Part shown: piece by piece, positions 34,201 through 44,700 of the stretch
Numbering within the stretch: the stretch's first letter is position 1
How the letters are laid out: every line of letters begins with the position of its first letter
Origin: Toxorhynchites rutilus septentrionalis
Taxonomy: Eukaryota; Arthropoda; Insecta; Diptera; Culicidae
Assembly (NCBI RefSeq): GCF_029784135.1
Contig: NC_073746.1
Span: forward strand, 299,095,614-299,159,613
Direction of reading: 5' to 3'
Length of the DNA: 64,000 nucleotides
Notes under the pieces: generated by a model
Told to the model about the DNA's origin: nothing
Databases searched by the model: none
The model's input: only the letters and a program-made list of their open reading frames with translations
Program-made: the position numbers and the translations under genes

Positions 34201-35249
34201 AATCCAGTCCCTACACAACAACAAATTGGTCAGTTGCCAGCCCACCGAATTATTCCAAATCGCCCGTTTAATGTCACAGGGATCGATTATGCTGGCCCAA
34301 TCTATCTCAAACCGATACATAAACGTGCCGCTCCCACAAAAGCTTATTTCAGCGTACGACGAAAGCTGTACACCTAGAGCTGGTTAGTGACCTGTCCACC
34401 CCCGCTTTCCTTAATGCACTTCGTCGCTTTATTGCTCGGAGAGGCCGGCCCTCTCACATTTATTCCGATAATGGAAAAAACTTCGTGGGTGCTAGGAATT
34501 AAATAAAAGAACTTTTCCACATCCTACAAGATCAGATCGAGCAACAACAAATCTATTCTTGGAGCACTGAGGAAGGCATATCATGGCACTTTTCACCACC
34601 AATGGCCCCTCACTTCGGTGGCTTGTGGGAGGCAGCGGTAAAAGTGGCCAAGAAGCATTTGTTCCGTCAGCTAGGCGCATCTCGTCTTTCCTTCGAGGAT
34701 ATGAGCACGATATTGACGCAGATCGAGTCCCAAATGAACTCGCGACCATTAGTGCCACTTTCAGAAGACCCCAACGATCTGTCCGCATCAACACCCGCCC
34801 ATTTCCTCATCGGTACTACGATGAATGCTCTGTCCGACCCAGATCTACATCACATTCCTACCAATCGTCTTGACCACTATCAACAGCTTCAAATGTACAT
34901 ACAAAAATTCTGGGATCATTGGAAACGCGAGTATATTCAGGAGCTCCAGAAAGATACGAAGCGGTGTAACCTGAATAACGAGATCCAGCCAGGTCGGATG
35001 GTCGTAATCGTCGACGAGTTCCAAGCACCGATTCGTTGGCCGCTGGCCCGCATTGCTGAAATTCATCCCGGAAAAGACAACATAACTCGGGTTGTCTCTC
35101 TACGCACATCGAAAGGTATCATAACTCGTCCCATCACAAAAATAGCTCTCTTGCCGTTGATTGACGCTACAAATTCGAATGAGGACTCATCCATGGTGAA
35201 CAATCAGCAAACTGTCCAACCTCCAGCGCACGATCATCATAGGGAATGA
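31300..35249 (+). pseudogene. pol: BEL/Pao pol region: protease, RT, RNase H, integrase
   Basis: From 31300 one frame covers an aspartic protease (ALLDSASQPNLI), a reverse transcriptase with VSDIAKMYRQI (first Asp) and NFYMDDFIGG (YMDD, about 32600), to TAA at 32974-32976. The same frame reopens through RNase H (FADASEAAYGACTYA, FFWSDSAVTLQWL) and the integrase zinc region (HRKHLHGG...CFRCARY) with GIDYAGPI (first Asp of DDE). Near 34360 the frame shifts, and the next frame has YSDNGKNF (second Asp) to TAA at 34500-34502, then HFGGLWEAA (Glu) and a C-terminal domain ending at 35249. Three breaks in pol; each domain is recognisable but the polyprotein is not made. Confidence 0.92.
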
Positions 35250-35342
35250 AAATTGAAGATAAATTAAATTATAAGAATTGTAATTAGTTAGTTAGCACTC
35301 TGTTTATTGTTATTCTGTAGCTATGTAATGTTTGAAGTTACT

Positions 35343-35356
35343 TCAAGGCGGCGGGT
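35343..35356 (+). promoter_or_regulatory. Polypurine tract region before the 3' LTR
   Basis: CAAGGCGGCGGGT lies directly before the 3' LTR (with only TA between). It is the expected position of the plus-strand primer. Confidence 0.6.
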
Positions 35357-35357
35357 A

Positions 35358-35603
35358 TGATTGATCACAAGAAAAATATGCCATCAGGGACAAGCGAAAC
35401 GCTTATTGTTCAGAGCTTTTTGAACACACTATTGACCCAGCCAGTCACGTTCTCAAACTCACAGAACACAGTCCAGTTTAATAGTTCGTGGTATCATAAT
35501 ATACAGTGCAGAGCACAAAAATTTGAACTAGTTAGTTCTATTGCGGAATTTAATTTCGCTGGAAAACCAGGAGTCCGAAACGGAAAACATCTCGGTCACA
35601 ACA
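35358..35603 (+). repeat. 3' LTR of BEL/Pao element (246 bp)
   Basis: It pairs with the 5' LTR at 29229-29474. The two differ at four visible positions, for example ATACCACC versus ATGCCATC near the start and GGAATCCG versus GGAGTCCG near the end. Confidence 0.95.
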
Positions 35604-36066
35604 ATTATAATTTCAAAGTTAATCGATGGTGTAAAAATCATGTTTCCTTTATTTTTTTTTCCAAAAATTACGTTTTTCAAAAATTCATAACTTTTGTCAA
35701 TGAGCTAGTCTTCTCTGAAAAAACATTGAATTTGCAAAAAAATGGAATCCTATTCGCATAGAACTCGTCTAGTCGCATAGGAATATTGAACGAAGACTGA
35801 ATCATGTTAACTTTGAAAAATAATAACTAAAAAACGATAGAAAAAACACACCTCTGATTTATGGATATGTTATGTAAAAAATCCTCAACTTTCATAAAAA
35901 ATATAAAAATATACAACGTTCTTGCTCCCGAAACCATGTAAACTAGAAAAAACTAACACATTCGATAATTACGAAAACTAAATCACAAAAGACTAGCTTA
36001 TTCGCTTTAATTTGATATATCGATCATCTGAATCGGTCCAGTAATTCAAAAGTTATGAATTTTTTA
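35604..36066. repeat. Right arm of long inverted repeat around the BEL element
   Basis: The reverse strand matches 28940-29228: TACTGGACCGATTCAGATGA at about 36042 and ATGGTTTCGGGAGCAAGAAC at about 35938. The 35609-35830 part is the centre of the palindrome, to the right of the BEL insertion. Confidence 0.75.
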
Positions 36067-36321
36067 AACAAATGCATTTTTGCTGTTCGGAATTTGCGAC
36101 AACAGTGTTCGGAATATGAATCAGTAACATAAATGATGTTCGTAGTTTGAGACAAATGTGATTAATGTAATTTTTAGTTTTTCACCATGAAAATATATTT
36201 GTAAATCATTGTAAATATCCGAAAATCAAATTAATTTCGCGAAAAAGTACCATTTTGAGTAATGAGACACTGTTTTAAGGCCATCAAAGCTTAAGTGTTG
36301 GGAATTTGAGACAAAACGGTA

Positions 36322-38430
36322 TGTAGGCATAATCTCCTTTCCCGTGAGACAGCAGGTTGGTTGGTAATGCTTTATTGTTGTTGTATAGATGAGAGGTTTC
36401 TATGTCAGTAATTAAACATGTTCTTCTGCGGTAAGTGATAATAAAGCGGGTAATAATTACGACTCGGTGCGCAGCGCACGGTGGAACGGATCGCAACCGT
36501 GTCCCTAATCACGCGCCAGTCATGCTTCTCGGCCAGGTGTCATATATCATAGTCCCATCAATATGTCGATTGTTGTGCACGGTTTTCGAGCAGCACCTGA
36601 TGGTCAACACGCCCGCAAACACGCGGACAGTAACAAGCCAGCGTATAAATTAATACCGCCGCACCATCCGCAATTGGATCCAATATCGTCCAGGCGGCGA
36701 TGCGTGCAATCCGATCGCGTTCGCGTGCATGCATTACTAAAAATGTAGCCTCGGATCCAAGTGCGATCGGATGCGTGCGACGCGCCGCGCTGGGCTCTCC
36801 GTCTGCGGTCTCACCAGTAACCGTGTTCAGCCGTCCTAATTGATGGCTGGTAATTGCGCACCCAGTTGCGAGAATCCGTGAACGGCTCTCGATGTACGAC
36901 ACACCGCCGGCCCTACACTTGACGGCGCGGGGCAATTAGAGCAGAAAGTTGACATCGAACCACGGCGGACCGATTTCCAATTTTCCAATTCTCAAATGGC
37001 GGCGCCAAGTCGACGCGGTCTCTTCTCAGATCTACGGGAGTTAAGAACCAAGAAGTATTTTTTTCTTTGCTGTTGGTCATTCAACGGCGACATAAACCCA
37101 TCCCACATCCGTCCGTCGGTGGGAACATTCCGAAAATCCCTTTGACTCATTCAAAAAACGCAAATCGGGCTTCGCTATCTGCAGAGCTTATCTTCGCCTA
37201 CAAAAGCCATCGCAGCAGGGGCCATTAAGCGGACGAACGTAACCCAGGAACGGATACCAAGTACCAACAATTGCCCACCTTCGGAACGTCGTCAGCCCGC
37301 CGTGTGTACCGACGTTTGTCATTCCGCGTACGCAGATGGCAGAAACACAATAGATTCGGTCCGCTTTTATTTTCCAGCCATCATTTCCTCAGAATCGGAA
37401 AAATGAAAATATTCAAATTAGCATTTCTCAAAAACAAAAAAAAAAAGAACCATTTGAAGACGAACCGTTCATCGGCACTTTGGCGGCAGTGCGGTGACTC
37501 TGTTTACTTACTGTCCGCGGATCAAAGAGCCAAGCCAAGGGGGTGGCGGTGGTGGTGTGAGCGGCGCTCGCGTCGTAAAGTCAAGTAATTAAATCCAATT
37601 TTATCACCACATCCAACAGTGGCCACCCGGTTTCGGATGCGGTGCCAAAGTGTAGCAGGGTGGAAATTGGTTCCGGCGAGTGGCACAAACACAAAAGACA
37701 TCCACCGAAAGTATCGGGAGAGAGAGAGAGAAAAAACAATAAAAGTGAAGCACTTTGGGGGGTGAACGTGTAAGTACACCACAATTGCGCTACTTGCTGC
37801 TGCTAGGCGATCTTTTATGGCGACTGCCCGTTTTGCCGCGGATCGGTGACCACCACCGGGTGACGGTGGCCGGAGTGTGGCGAATTGTCAAAATGCCATC
37901 GTGATGTCCAGCGACCGGATCGGGTTTTACTGTTTCGGGCTGTGATTCATGAATTGCGCGTTGGCGAGGGATGGGAGGAGGGGATGTTTTCGTTTTCTAA
38001 CGTTCGTTGGTGGAGAGAGTATTTCTAAATAGAGAAAAAACCAACCCTATCAGTCTTACTATTCAAAAATAATTGTTTTCAAAATAATAGCGGCAATGCT
38101 ATTTAGTTGCCCGGGAAGTTCGTGTCGCCACTGATGGTGGACAAATCTAGACGCTGATCAAGATTAATACTAGGTAAACGCCACATGAAGTAGTATATTT
38201 ACTAAAGATATCTAAAATCACCGTTTATGAGTAACCGGTAAAGCTTATTCGAGTAAACCCCTACGATGTACTGTCTATCGCAAAATTGAGTGTACAAATG
38301 CTACTTGACGATACTTTCCATTCATTTGGTATGAAATATTTTGAATACATTCATTCTTCTAATGCATATTTATTACTCACATATTTAACTAGCTGTACGT
38401 GCAATAAAATTCCGAGAAAAGTTTTCTGCT
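36322..38430. other. Low-repeat GC-richer region without recognised gene
   Basis: From 36430 to about 38000 GC content is higher than in the flanking transposons and no repeat relation was seen. A 125-codon minus-strand frame (36558-36935) has no recognised motif and overlaps another frame on the plus strand. A GAGA tract lies at 37718-37729. It may be host intergenic or intronic DNA. Confidence 0.5.
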
Positions 38431-38445
38431 AATTGTTTATTCCTA

Positions 38446-38941
38446 GGGGGCCTCCGTAGCCACATTGGTTGCGCGTTCGCTTAGTAAGCGATCGATCGTG
38501 AGTTCGAAACTCAGGGCCCTCATTGACCATCTTTGTGTTGTTACAGAATAACTACGTCCACGCAACAATCATCAGCGATGGAGATCGATCCACGGTCGAA
38601 TTAAGATCGATTCATCCATACAACTGCTCTGCTCTGCAAGACACATCGGGCTGCTGTTCCATAAATAACTCAACAATGATCAATCAACTGTCTCCGCTGT
38701 CCGGTCTAACTGGATAATGGAAGAACAGATAGAAAACTCTTACGCCTGAATGGCTGCTACAGTGTAAATGTGTACCATATGGAATGGTATAGAAGGGAAT
38801 ACTCTAACGCCGAAAAATGGCAACTGTGTAATGTGCTAATTATAGATATGATAAATATGTGACATGTACACGATTAAAATTCGGCTCTGTTACAACTAAA
38901 AATGCCAATGAGCCTAAAATAAATAAAAGGAACAACAAAAA
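38446..38941 (+). mobile_element. tRNA-derived SINE (Feilai-like), complete
   Basis: The head resembles a tRNA: AGCCACATTGG (box A-like), then GAGTTCGAAACTC (box B-like). The body of about 420 bp matches the minus-strand copy at 4132-4622. The end is TAAATAAAAGG followed by A-rich sequence. AATTGTTTATTCCTA is duplicated exactly on both sides (38431-38445, 38942-38956). RNA polymerase III would transcribe it and a LINE would supply reverse transcriptase. Confidence 0.9.
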
Positions 38942-39079
38942 AATTGTTTATTCCTAAAAATTCACAACAATCTCTATTTTAGGCATCGCAAAATTGAGTG
39001 TACTCCTTAAATTTCTCCGAACAAATTAGTCTTGTGAGTAAGTTTCTTTGCGAATTAGCGTTTTTTTTTTCATCAGTAA

Positions 39080-39535
39080 TTGGTGTCAAGACTTAACCAT
39101 TGCTTGGGCAGTGTTGGTTTTCGTTTTTTATTGATGTTTGTTTTTTTTTGTCAAAATGGCAAGTTAGAGGAAAGAAATAGATATTGTTACACGTACAATG
39201 ATAATGAATATGAAATGTCGTGGAAAGATATTGAAGGAAATAGCAGACATAGTCGGAAGAACTCACTTTACAGCAAAGAAAATCATAAACAAGTGGAAAT
39301 ACGAAGGAACCATGGAAAATCTCCCGAGTAGAAGACACTTCTGATGATGAACGAGTAATTGTGCGAACATTGCGAGAGAACCCTATAACAAATATTCCTA
39401 AATTGACTACCGAAGTGGCCAGCATCATTGGAAGACCTGTCGGGCGCAGATACTGTCCGGAGAGCAGCATACAGGAACAATCTGAGAGATCGTATCGGTC
39501 GTGAAAATTATTTCATCTCAAAGGGTAATATGAAA
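39080..39535 (+). pseudogene. Tc1-like transposase N-terminal relic
   Basis: From about 39179 the frame gives LKEIADIVGRTHFTAKKI and NKWKYEGTMENLPSR, the paired helix-turn-helix of Tc1 transposases, then after a stop DERVIVRTLRENPITNIPKL. The catalytic part is absent; the sequence stops near 39530. ATCGCAAAATTGAGTGTAC occurs twice upstream (38277 and 38986) around the SINE and may be part of its terminal repeats. Confidence 0.7.
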
Positions 39536-39575
39536 AAAAAAATTGTGTGGGGTGTATCTAGGACACGACCGCATA

Positions 39576-40308
39576 AAGGGTGTGTCAAATTGCATCACGG
39601 AAAAAACGCTGTAGAAATTGAATTTTTAGGAATTATATCTTCAGCTTTCGCTTATAATCAGATATGAGTGTATAGATCACGTTGGCCATGCTTCACTGTC
39701 AATTTTTCGTAAATTTGGAAAAATGTCGAACGAAAAAGAGTGTCGTGAATTAATCCTGTGCACTCATTTCGAGAATCCGGAGTTGTCACATCGGGACATC
39801 GGTAAGATGCTGGGAATCGTCCAATCCACGGTCAGCAGAGTACTAAAACGATACTTCGAGAACCTAACCATCGACCGGAAGGTGAAGAACGGCAAAAATG
39901 GATGCTCCGTCAGTGAAAAAGATCACAAGCGCGTAGTTAAGCAGTTTTGACGTGATCCGAGAAGTTCGGTCCGGGATGTCGCCAATAAGCTGAATTTGTC
40001 AAGTTCATTCGTCCAGCGGACCAAGCAGCGGGAGGGCCTGCGTACATACAAGGTTCAGAAGGCTCCTAACCGCGACGAAAGGCAAAACATGGTGGGAAGA
40101 CGCGAGCCCGGAAGCTGTACACTGAAATGCTGACGAAGCTGCATTGCCTGGTAATGGACGACGAAACCTACGTCAAAGCGGACTTTCGTCAGCTGCCGGG
40201 CCTGTTGTTCTTCTCCGCAGAGGACAAATTCAGCGTTCCGGAGGAGATTCGCGAGCAGAAACTATCCAAATTTGCCAAAAAGTACATGGTGTGGCAAGCG
40301 ATCTGTTA
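39576..40308 (+). pseudogene. ITmD37E-type transposon, left half with transposase relic
   Basis: The left end, AAGGGTGTGTCAAATTGCAT, follows TA (39574-39575). The transposase starts at ATG 39723 and has a helix-turn-helix region (SHRDIGKMLGIVQSTVSRVL). TGA at 39948-39950 breaks the frame, and after one or more indels the frame at about 40120-40305 gives CLVMDDETYVKADFRQLPG, the block with a catalytic Asp of the mosquito ITmD37E group, and KKYMVWQAI. The rest is lost where a LINE begins. Family assignment is from these motifs. Confidence 0.75.
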
Positions 40309-41797
40309 TATTTTTTTTTCAAAATTTCAAAATGCCAGAAAATCTATAAAAATTTTTTGTACTGTGTATTATTTTGTTTTTTTATTGGCAGACTTATCTC
40401 ACTTCTTAACTAGGCGAACCTAGCCAGAATTTTCACCTGCCCCCGGGCTTCTGAATGCCAAAGGGGGACTAGGCTCTGCGGAATGCACGTATCTGCATGC
40501 TCGTGCTGTTTCAGTCCTGACCGAGAAATTGTCGGACAATCGCGCAGGTGCTAAGGATGACCGACTTTTGGATGCCGGCCAATTCCTTCTCCATGTTCAA
40601 CACCTTTAGCGCTTCCAGAAGTGTCTTCGGGACAATTCCAGTTCCAGAGAGAACGACTGGAACAATTCTTGGGACCTCCCTTAGCCCCCACAGTTCCTTG
40701 AGCTCCACGGCCAATGGTCGGTACTTGCAGATTTTGCGACCGTGGGTCTCCTCCAGATTCTGGTTCAGTGGAATAGCGACATCGATGATGGTGACTTTGC
40801 GGTCGCTCTTGTCGTAAACCATTATATCTGGGCGGTTGTGGTGGATCGAGAGGTCGGTCAGAACAGTGCGATCCCAGTACAGCTTGAAACGGTCATTTTC
40901 CAGGACAGGTGCAGGCAGGTACCGGTAGTTTGGTACGTTGTCTTCCAGTAGAGCACATTGGAGCGCCAGTTGTCGATGAACAATACGGGCCACGTTGTTG
41001 TGGCGCTCGGTGTAGGCTGCGTTGGCCAAAACGGGACAGCCTCCCATAATGTGCTCTATGTTTTCACCTGGTTGATGGCACATCCGGCAAATGTCATCAA
41101 CGTCTTTATGCCAGACGTACCGCCTGCAGTTTCTCGTCGGCATTATCCTGTCCTGGATGGCTATCATGTCGGCTTCTACTACTGAAGAGAGTTCACCACG
41201 CGTTAGCCACAGATTAGATGCGGCCTTGTCGACGTGTGGCCGATCCAGTTGATGGGGGTGGGCACCATGCACTGCCTTCTGCTTCCAAGCTGCAATCTTC
41301 TCCTCCACTGTCTGCAGATTGCAGTTGAGTTGGTACTCCGCTTGCGCCAAGTGCAGAGCGCTGTATCCTCTGTCGGCGGCGCAGACAGCCCGGTATAGCG
41401 CGTTTTGGTTGGCGCGTTCTGCGAAGTACTCGCGCAGTTGTCGTACCTGGGCAACACACAGTGCAGAAATGTCGACGATTCCAAGTCCCCCTTCTTTGCG
41501 TGGTAGTGAAACTCTCTCCAGTGCCGATTGAGGATGGTGCATTCCGGCCTCTTTGAATGCTTTCCTCATCCTCCTCTCAAGGTCCTCTAGATTAGTTTTG
41601 CTCCATTTGACTACACCAAAACTGAAGGTCAGCAGGGGAACCGCGAATGTGTTGATCGCGCGTACCTTGTTCCCCGCGTTGAGGAAAGTCCTCAGGACAC
41701 AGTTCACTCGACTCAAGAACTTGTCTCGCAGCTCCGTCTTGATGTCGGAGTGGCGAATCCCGGTGAGCTGTCGGAATCCAAGATATTTATAGATATT
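40309..41797 (-). pseudogene. 5'-truncated LINE with restriction-like endonuclease
   Basis: A single minus-strand frame of at least 401 codons (41716-40511, open further to about 41790 with YKYLGF) covers the RT thumb and C-terminus, a zinc motif CRMCHQPGENIEHIMGGC, and RPDIMVYDKSDRKVTIIDVA. The PD...D pattern is the restriction-like endonuclease core of R2/NeSL/Utopia-type LINEs, which cuts the target. The RT core is missing. A 3' untranslated part of about 200 bp ends in an A-rich stretch at 40309, inside the ITmD37E element. The frame is undamaged over its length, so the insertion is fairly young. The exact clade is uncertain. Confidence 0.8.
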
Positions 41798-41859
41798 ATT
41801 GTTTTATTATTTTATTTTTATTATTAGATATTTGAAAAAAAAACAGCTTGAAGATATTT

Positions 41860-42520
41860 ATCAATCTAGAAAAGCCGTAAGAGCACATTTAAATATGAAT
41901 TAGAGTAGTACTGAATCTCCAAATCCCAAAAAAAAAATTCAAAATTTAAATTTTTGTTTTAGTACTGAAATTTTTGATGGAATATTTTTTGATAATTTTC
42001 CTTGATACACCGTGGTAAGATGCACATTCAGTATTTTTTTTCAAATTTTTATCTCGGATCTATTGAGGATGGCGTGAAATAAACGAAAAAGTACGTTTTT
42101 CACTATAAATCCTACTTCAAACTACATAGGGGTTCAAATAAACCGCCAAAATTTCTTATTTAATATCCTATACAATATTTGCCATACAGCTAGTGATTTG
42201 GTTTAGGGGCACTTTTTACTCCCTTACCTAACCACTCTTTGGAAATATAAAAAAAATATTTTTGATACCGCGCAACACTGAAAAAAATCACACATATCTA
42301 GAAAAGCCGTAGAAACACATTGAAATATGAATTAGAGTAGTACTGAATCTCTAAATCCCAAACAATTTTTTTCAAAATCCCCAAAAATGAATAGATCCTA
42401 CGTCAAACCACATAGGGGTTCAAATAAACCACCAAAATTTCTTATCTAATATCCTTTACAATATTTGCCATACAGCTAGTGATTTGGTTTGGGGGCACTT
42501 TTTACTCCCTTACCCGGCCA
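41860..42520. repeat. Two direct copies of a ~230-370-bp repeat
   Basis: Copy 1 (about 41868-42232) and copy 2 (about 42296-42520) share ATCTAGAAAAGCCGTA, ATGAATTAGAGTAGTACTGA, CATAGGGGTTCAAATAAACC and GCCATACAGCTAGTGATTTG. Copy 2 lacks about 140 bp from the middle. Copy 2 ends CCCTTACCCGGCCAGGCC. No coding capacity. Confidence 0.85.
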
Positions 42521-43188
42521 GGCCCTTTAGTAAATTTAGTATATTCAATATGTTGAACAAATTATCAGTTTGGACAACTGTTCACATATTCTAGGAGAGG
42601 TGAGCAGATATTTTGTTCAATCTCAGCAATTAATTAGCATAGAGATTTTTTTTTGGGGGAAAAGTGGTCATAGATATTATTCACTTGCAATGTTGTGTTT
42701 ACTAAAGATGATATACCTCGTCACATTTTGCACTTGAAGAGGTTTCTTTAGTGGCATTGACCCTGGGAAAATATGCCACTCCAACTAAACGAAACCTTAT
42801 TATGCGGAACGTTATGTGTTTCTTACTACATTTTTGTATGAATGAGAAAAAATCAATTAAGACTCTAGGTGAATAGGCCAAGCTTATTTCATACATGTAC
42901 CTACTATATCAAGTATGATTTGAACAAATTTGGAAGAAACGTATAAATCCATCCCATTTAGCTTGATATATGCGAGTGACCACTTTGCCCCAACTAGGTG
43001 ACCACTTTACCTCCAAACAAAAAAAAATCACCTTTTTTCTAATGATGAAAATTGTACTATGTTGAATTTTTATAGTAAAAGCCGAAAGCTATCTTAAACA
43101 ACAACTATAATATTCTTCGAAAAACGGGAATTGAAGCGGTGGAAATGGGCATATTCCTTAGGGTGACCGCTATGCCCCCACTTCCCCT
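42521..43188. other. AT-rich stretch without recognised gene
   Basis: AAGTGGTCATAG (42662) and GTGACCGCTATGCCCCCACT (43164) are imperfect inverse relatives and may be ends of a small DNA element. GTGACCACTTTGCCCC and GTGACCACTTTACCTCC repeat at about 42975 and 43000. Nothing else is recognised. Confidence 0.4.
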
Positions 43189-43951
43189 ACTCGAGCGGGA
43201 TCACACCTTGGTTTCTATTTATGAAAATTGAAGTAACTCGTTTCCATATACAATTTTACACTTACACTTGTGCTAAATTTTTCACAATACACGATCGGTC
43301 ATTGATATGAAATTTCACGAAGCAACCAACATTAAAATTTCAAATTTAAATTTTATTTGCTTGAATTATTCGTGTCACTCACCTCAATTGCAATATAGAA
43401 AATGCCCCCAACTTGCATATATTTGCAATGCCGATTTCCCCCGGGCACCTTGGTTTAGATGTCTCTGCCAGGGCACACATTTCGGTAGGGGAAAAAACTA
43501 CCCCTACTTTAATGTATTTACAATGCTGATGTCCCCCAGGCAGCTTGTTTTTGATGTTTCTGTTAGGGAACACAGTTCGGTGGAAACAAAAGCTCTGCCT
43601 ACTTTTATGTATTTTCAATGCCTATTTCCTCCAGGCGGCTTGGTTTTGATGTCTCTGTTAGGGAACCGCCGCATGTGTCGTTAATTTCGACCAATCAGAT
43701 GTGGGTACTTCTGTTAGGATAGGGGTTGGGATTTTTCAATTGTTCGATAGTTAGTTTCATGACATATATTATTTTATTCAATATAAAATATTGTTGTGGA
43801 ATGCCGAAATCGATTGACGCAAAAATTTCATCAATCCAATATGAAATAACTGAGCAATACGCGTTTGAAATTGGACAATTTTCAAAATGTGCTCGATTAT
43901 AGATTTTCAATTTGTACCCCAATATGTTCCCGAAAGACGTAATCCTACGTC
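43189..43951. repeat. Dispersed repeat family A, copy 2 (no SINE)
   Basis: It matches 22133-23109 with three ~95-bp internal units instead of two (about 43400-43680). It ends in GACGTAATCCTACGTC (43936-43951). At about 43691-43716 it has the site where copy 1 carries its SINE, here uninterrupted. Confidence 0.8.
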
Positions 43952-44229
43952 AAAATCCAAGTTGAGCAGTACTTTTCGAGATAAAGGGGTGGTGCAAATC
44001 ACCCCGTATGTCCAACTCACCCCGTGTTACCCTACTGGTCCTAAATTTTGTCGCACACCGGTTTTCAACTTTTTGGCAGCTATCAGTGCGTTTTGCTTAG
44101 ACGGGTTGCTTTGATTGTGTTGAACTTGCGGTTTTCAAAATTATCATACTAGTATAAGTGCTCGCCGCTAGGTTTCGCATATATGTACTATATTTGAATT
44201 GGCATTTAAAATTAATTTGAATTTTTTGC

Positions 44230-44700
44230 ATTAGAGTGGTCTTAATGTTTTGTCCGACACTATACACCTTATCTATGTCATAAAAGTAAAACAGGTAAAC
44301 AATTTTTCTCTGGTTCTTTTTTATTATTATGATGAAGTAGTAAAGCTATTGTGGAATTTGTTCAGTTGAAATCTTTCGCCTCTGTATTGGAAAACAACCT
44401 CACACGCTTTTCAAAATTATCGCACGACTTCGATCAGTATTTTGTCGTTTTGATTTATTTTATGCATAGAGTAAAGCTGGATTTCATGCAACTTAACCAC
44501 CACTTTGACCACCGTTACAGTCCAGTTTACCCGGTTTATTTTTGGAAGAACTGTGATTCTTAAGTTGAATCGTTTGATGGTCCTGTACACGAATAATCTG
44601 CTCAAATTAATATGTGGCTGTCTCTTTTTGATCTGTATGTAGCTCATTCCAGTCAGATAAAATGTCCTGATTTGTTCTCTATTAGAATCCATTGCAATTT
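44230..44700 (-). pseudogene. Tc1-like transposase N-terminal relic
   Basis: The minus strand starts MDSNREQIRTFYLTGMSY at 44692 and continues with NLSRLFVYRTIKRFN, a helix-turn-helix with the YRTIKRF recognition helix of Tc1/mariner transposases, then shifts to non-conserved sequence after about 45 residues. No catalytic block was found. GAGTGGTCTTAATGTTTTGT at 44234 could be a terminal repeat but I could not find its partner. Confidence 0.7.

Larger units (their letters stand above)
29229..35603 (+). mobile_element. BEL/Pao LTR retrotransposon, full length but broken
   Basis: Two 246-bp LTRs (29229-29474, 35358-35603) differ at four positions by eye (98.4% identity). ATTAT is duplicated at 29224-29228 and 35604-35608. 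A primer-binding site follows the first LTR and a purine tract precedes the second. The order gag, protease, reverse transcriptase, RNase H, integrase is that of BEL/Pao. At least seven lesions interrupt the coding region, including a perfect 39-bp inverted repeat in gag, so this copy cannot make its own proteins. There is no envelope-like frame. Confidence 0.93.
24008..36319. mobile_element. 12.3-kb composite: TA-flanked TIR element with nested insertions
   Basis: The left end reads CCGTTTTGTCTCATATTCCG and the right end, reversed, CCGTTTTGTCTCAAATTCCC; both continue with AACACTT, so 25 of 27 bases match. TA lies outside both (24006-24007, 36320-36321). The interior is a ~410-bp tandem array, a PIF/Harbinger-like element, an inverted-repeat element and a BEL/Pao retrotransposon. 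No transposase for the outer ends is visible. The second composite at 46372-53948 has related ends (CCGTTxTGxATCATATTTCG), so this is a family. The superfamily is uncertain; TA duplication suggests Tc1/mariner-like. Confidence 0.7.

Noticed and set aside
36558..36935. 125-codon minus-strand frame in GC-rich DNA
   Set aside because: No motif recognised, overlaps another frame on the opposite strand, and GC-rich DNA produces such frames by chance.
38040..38100. Possible mariner terminal repeat (AAAATAATTGTTTTCAAAAT)
   Set aside because: No inverted partner could be located, so no element was called.
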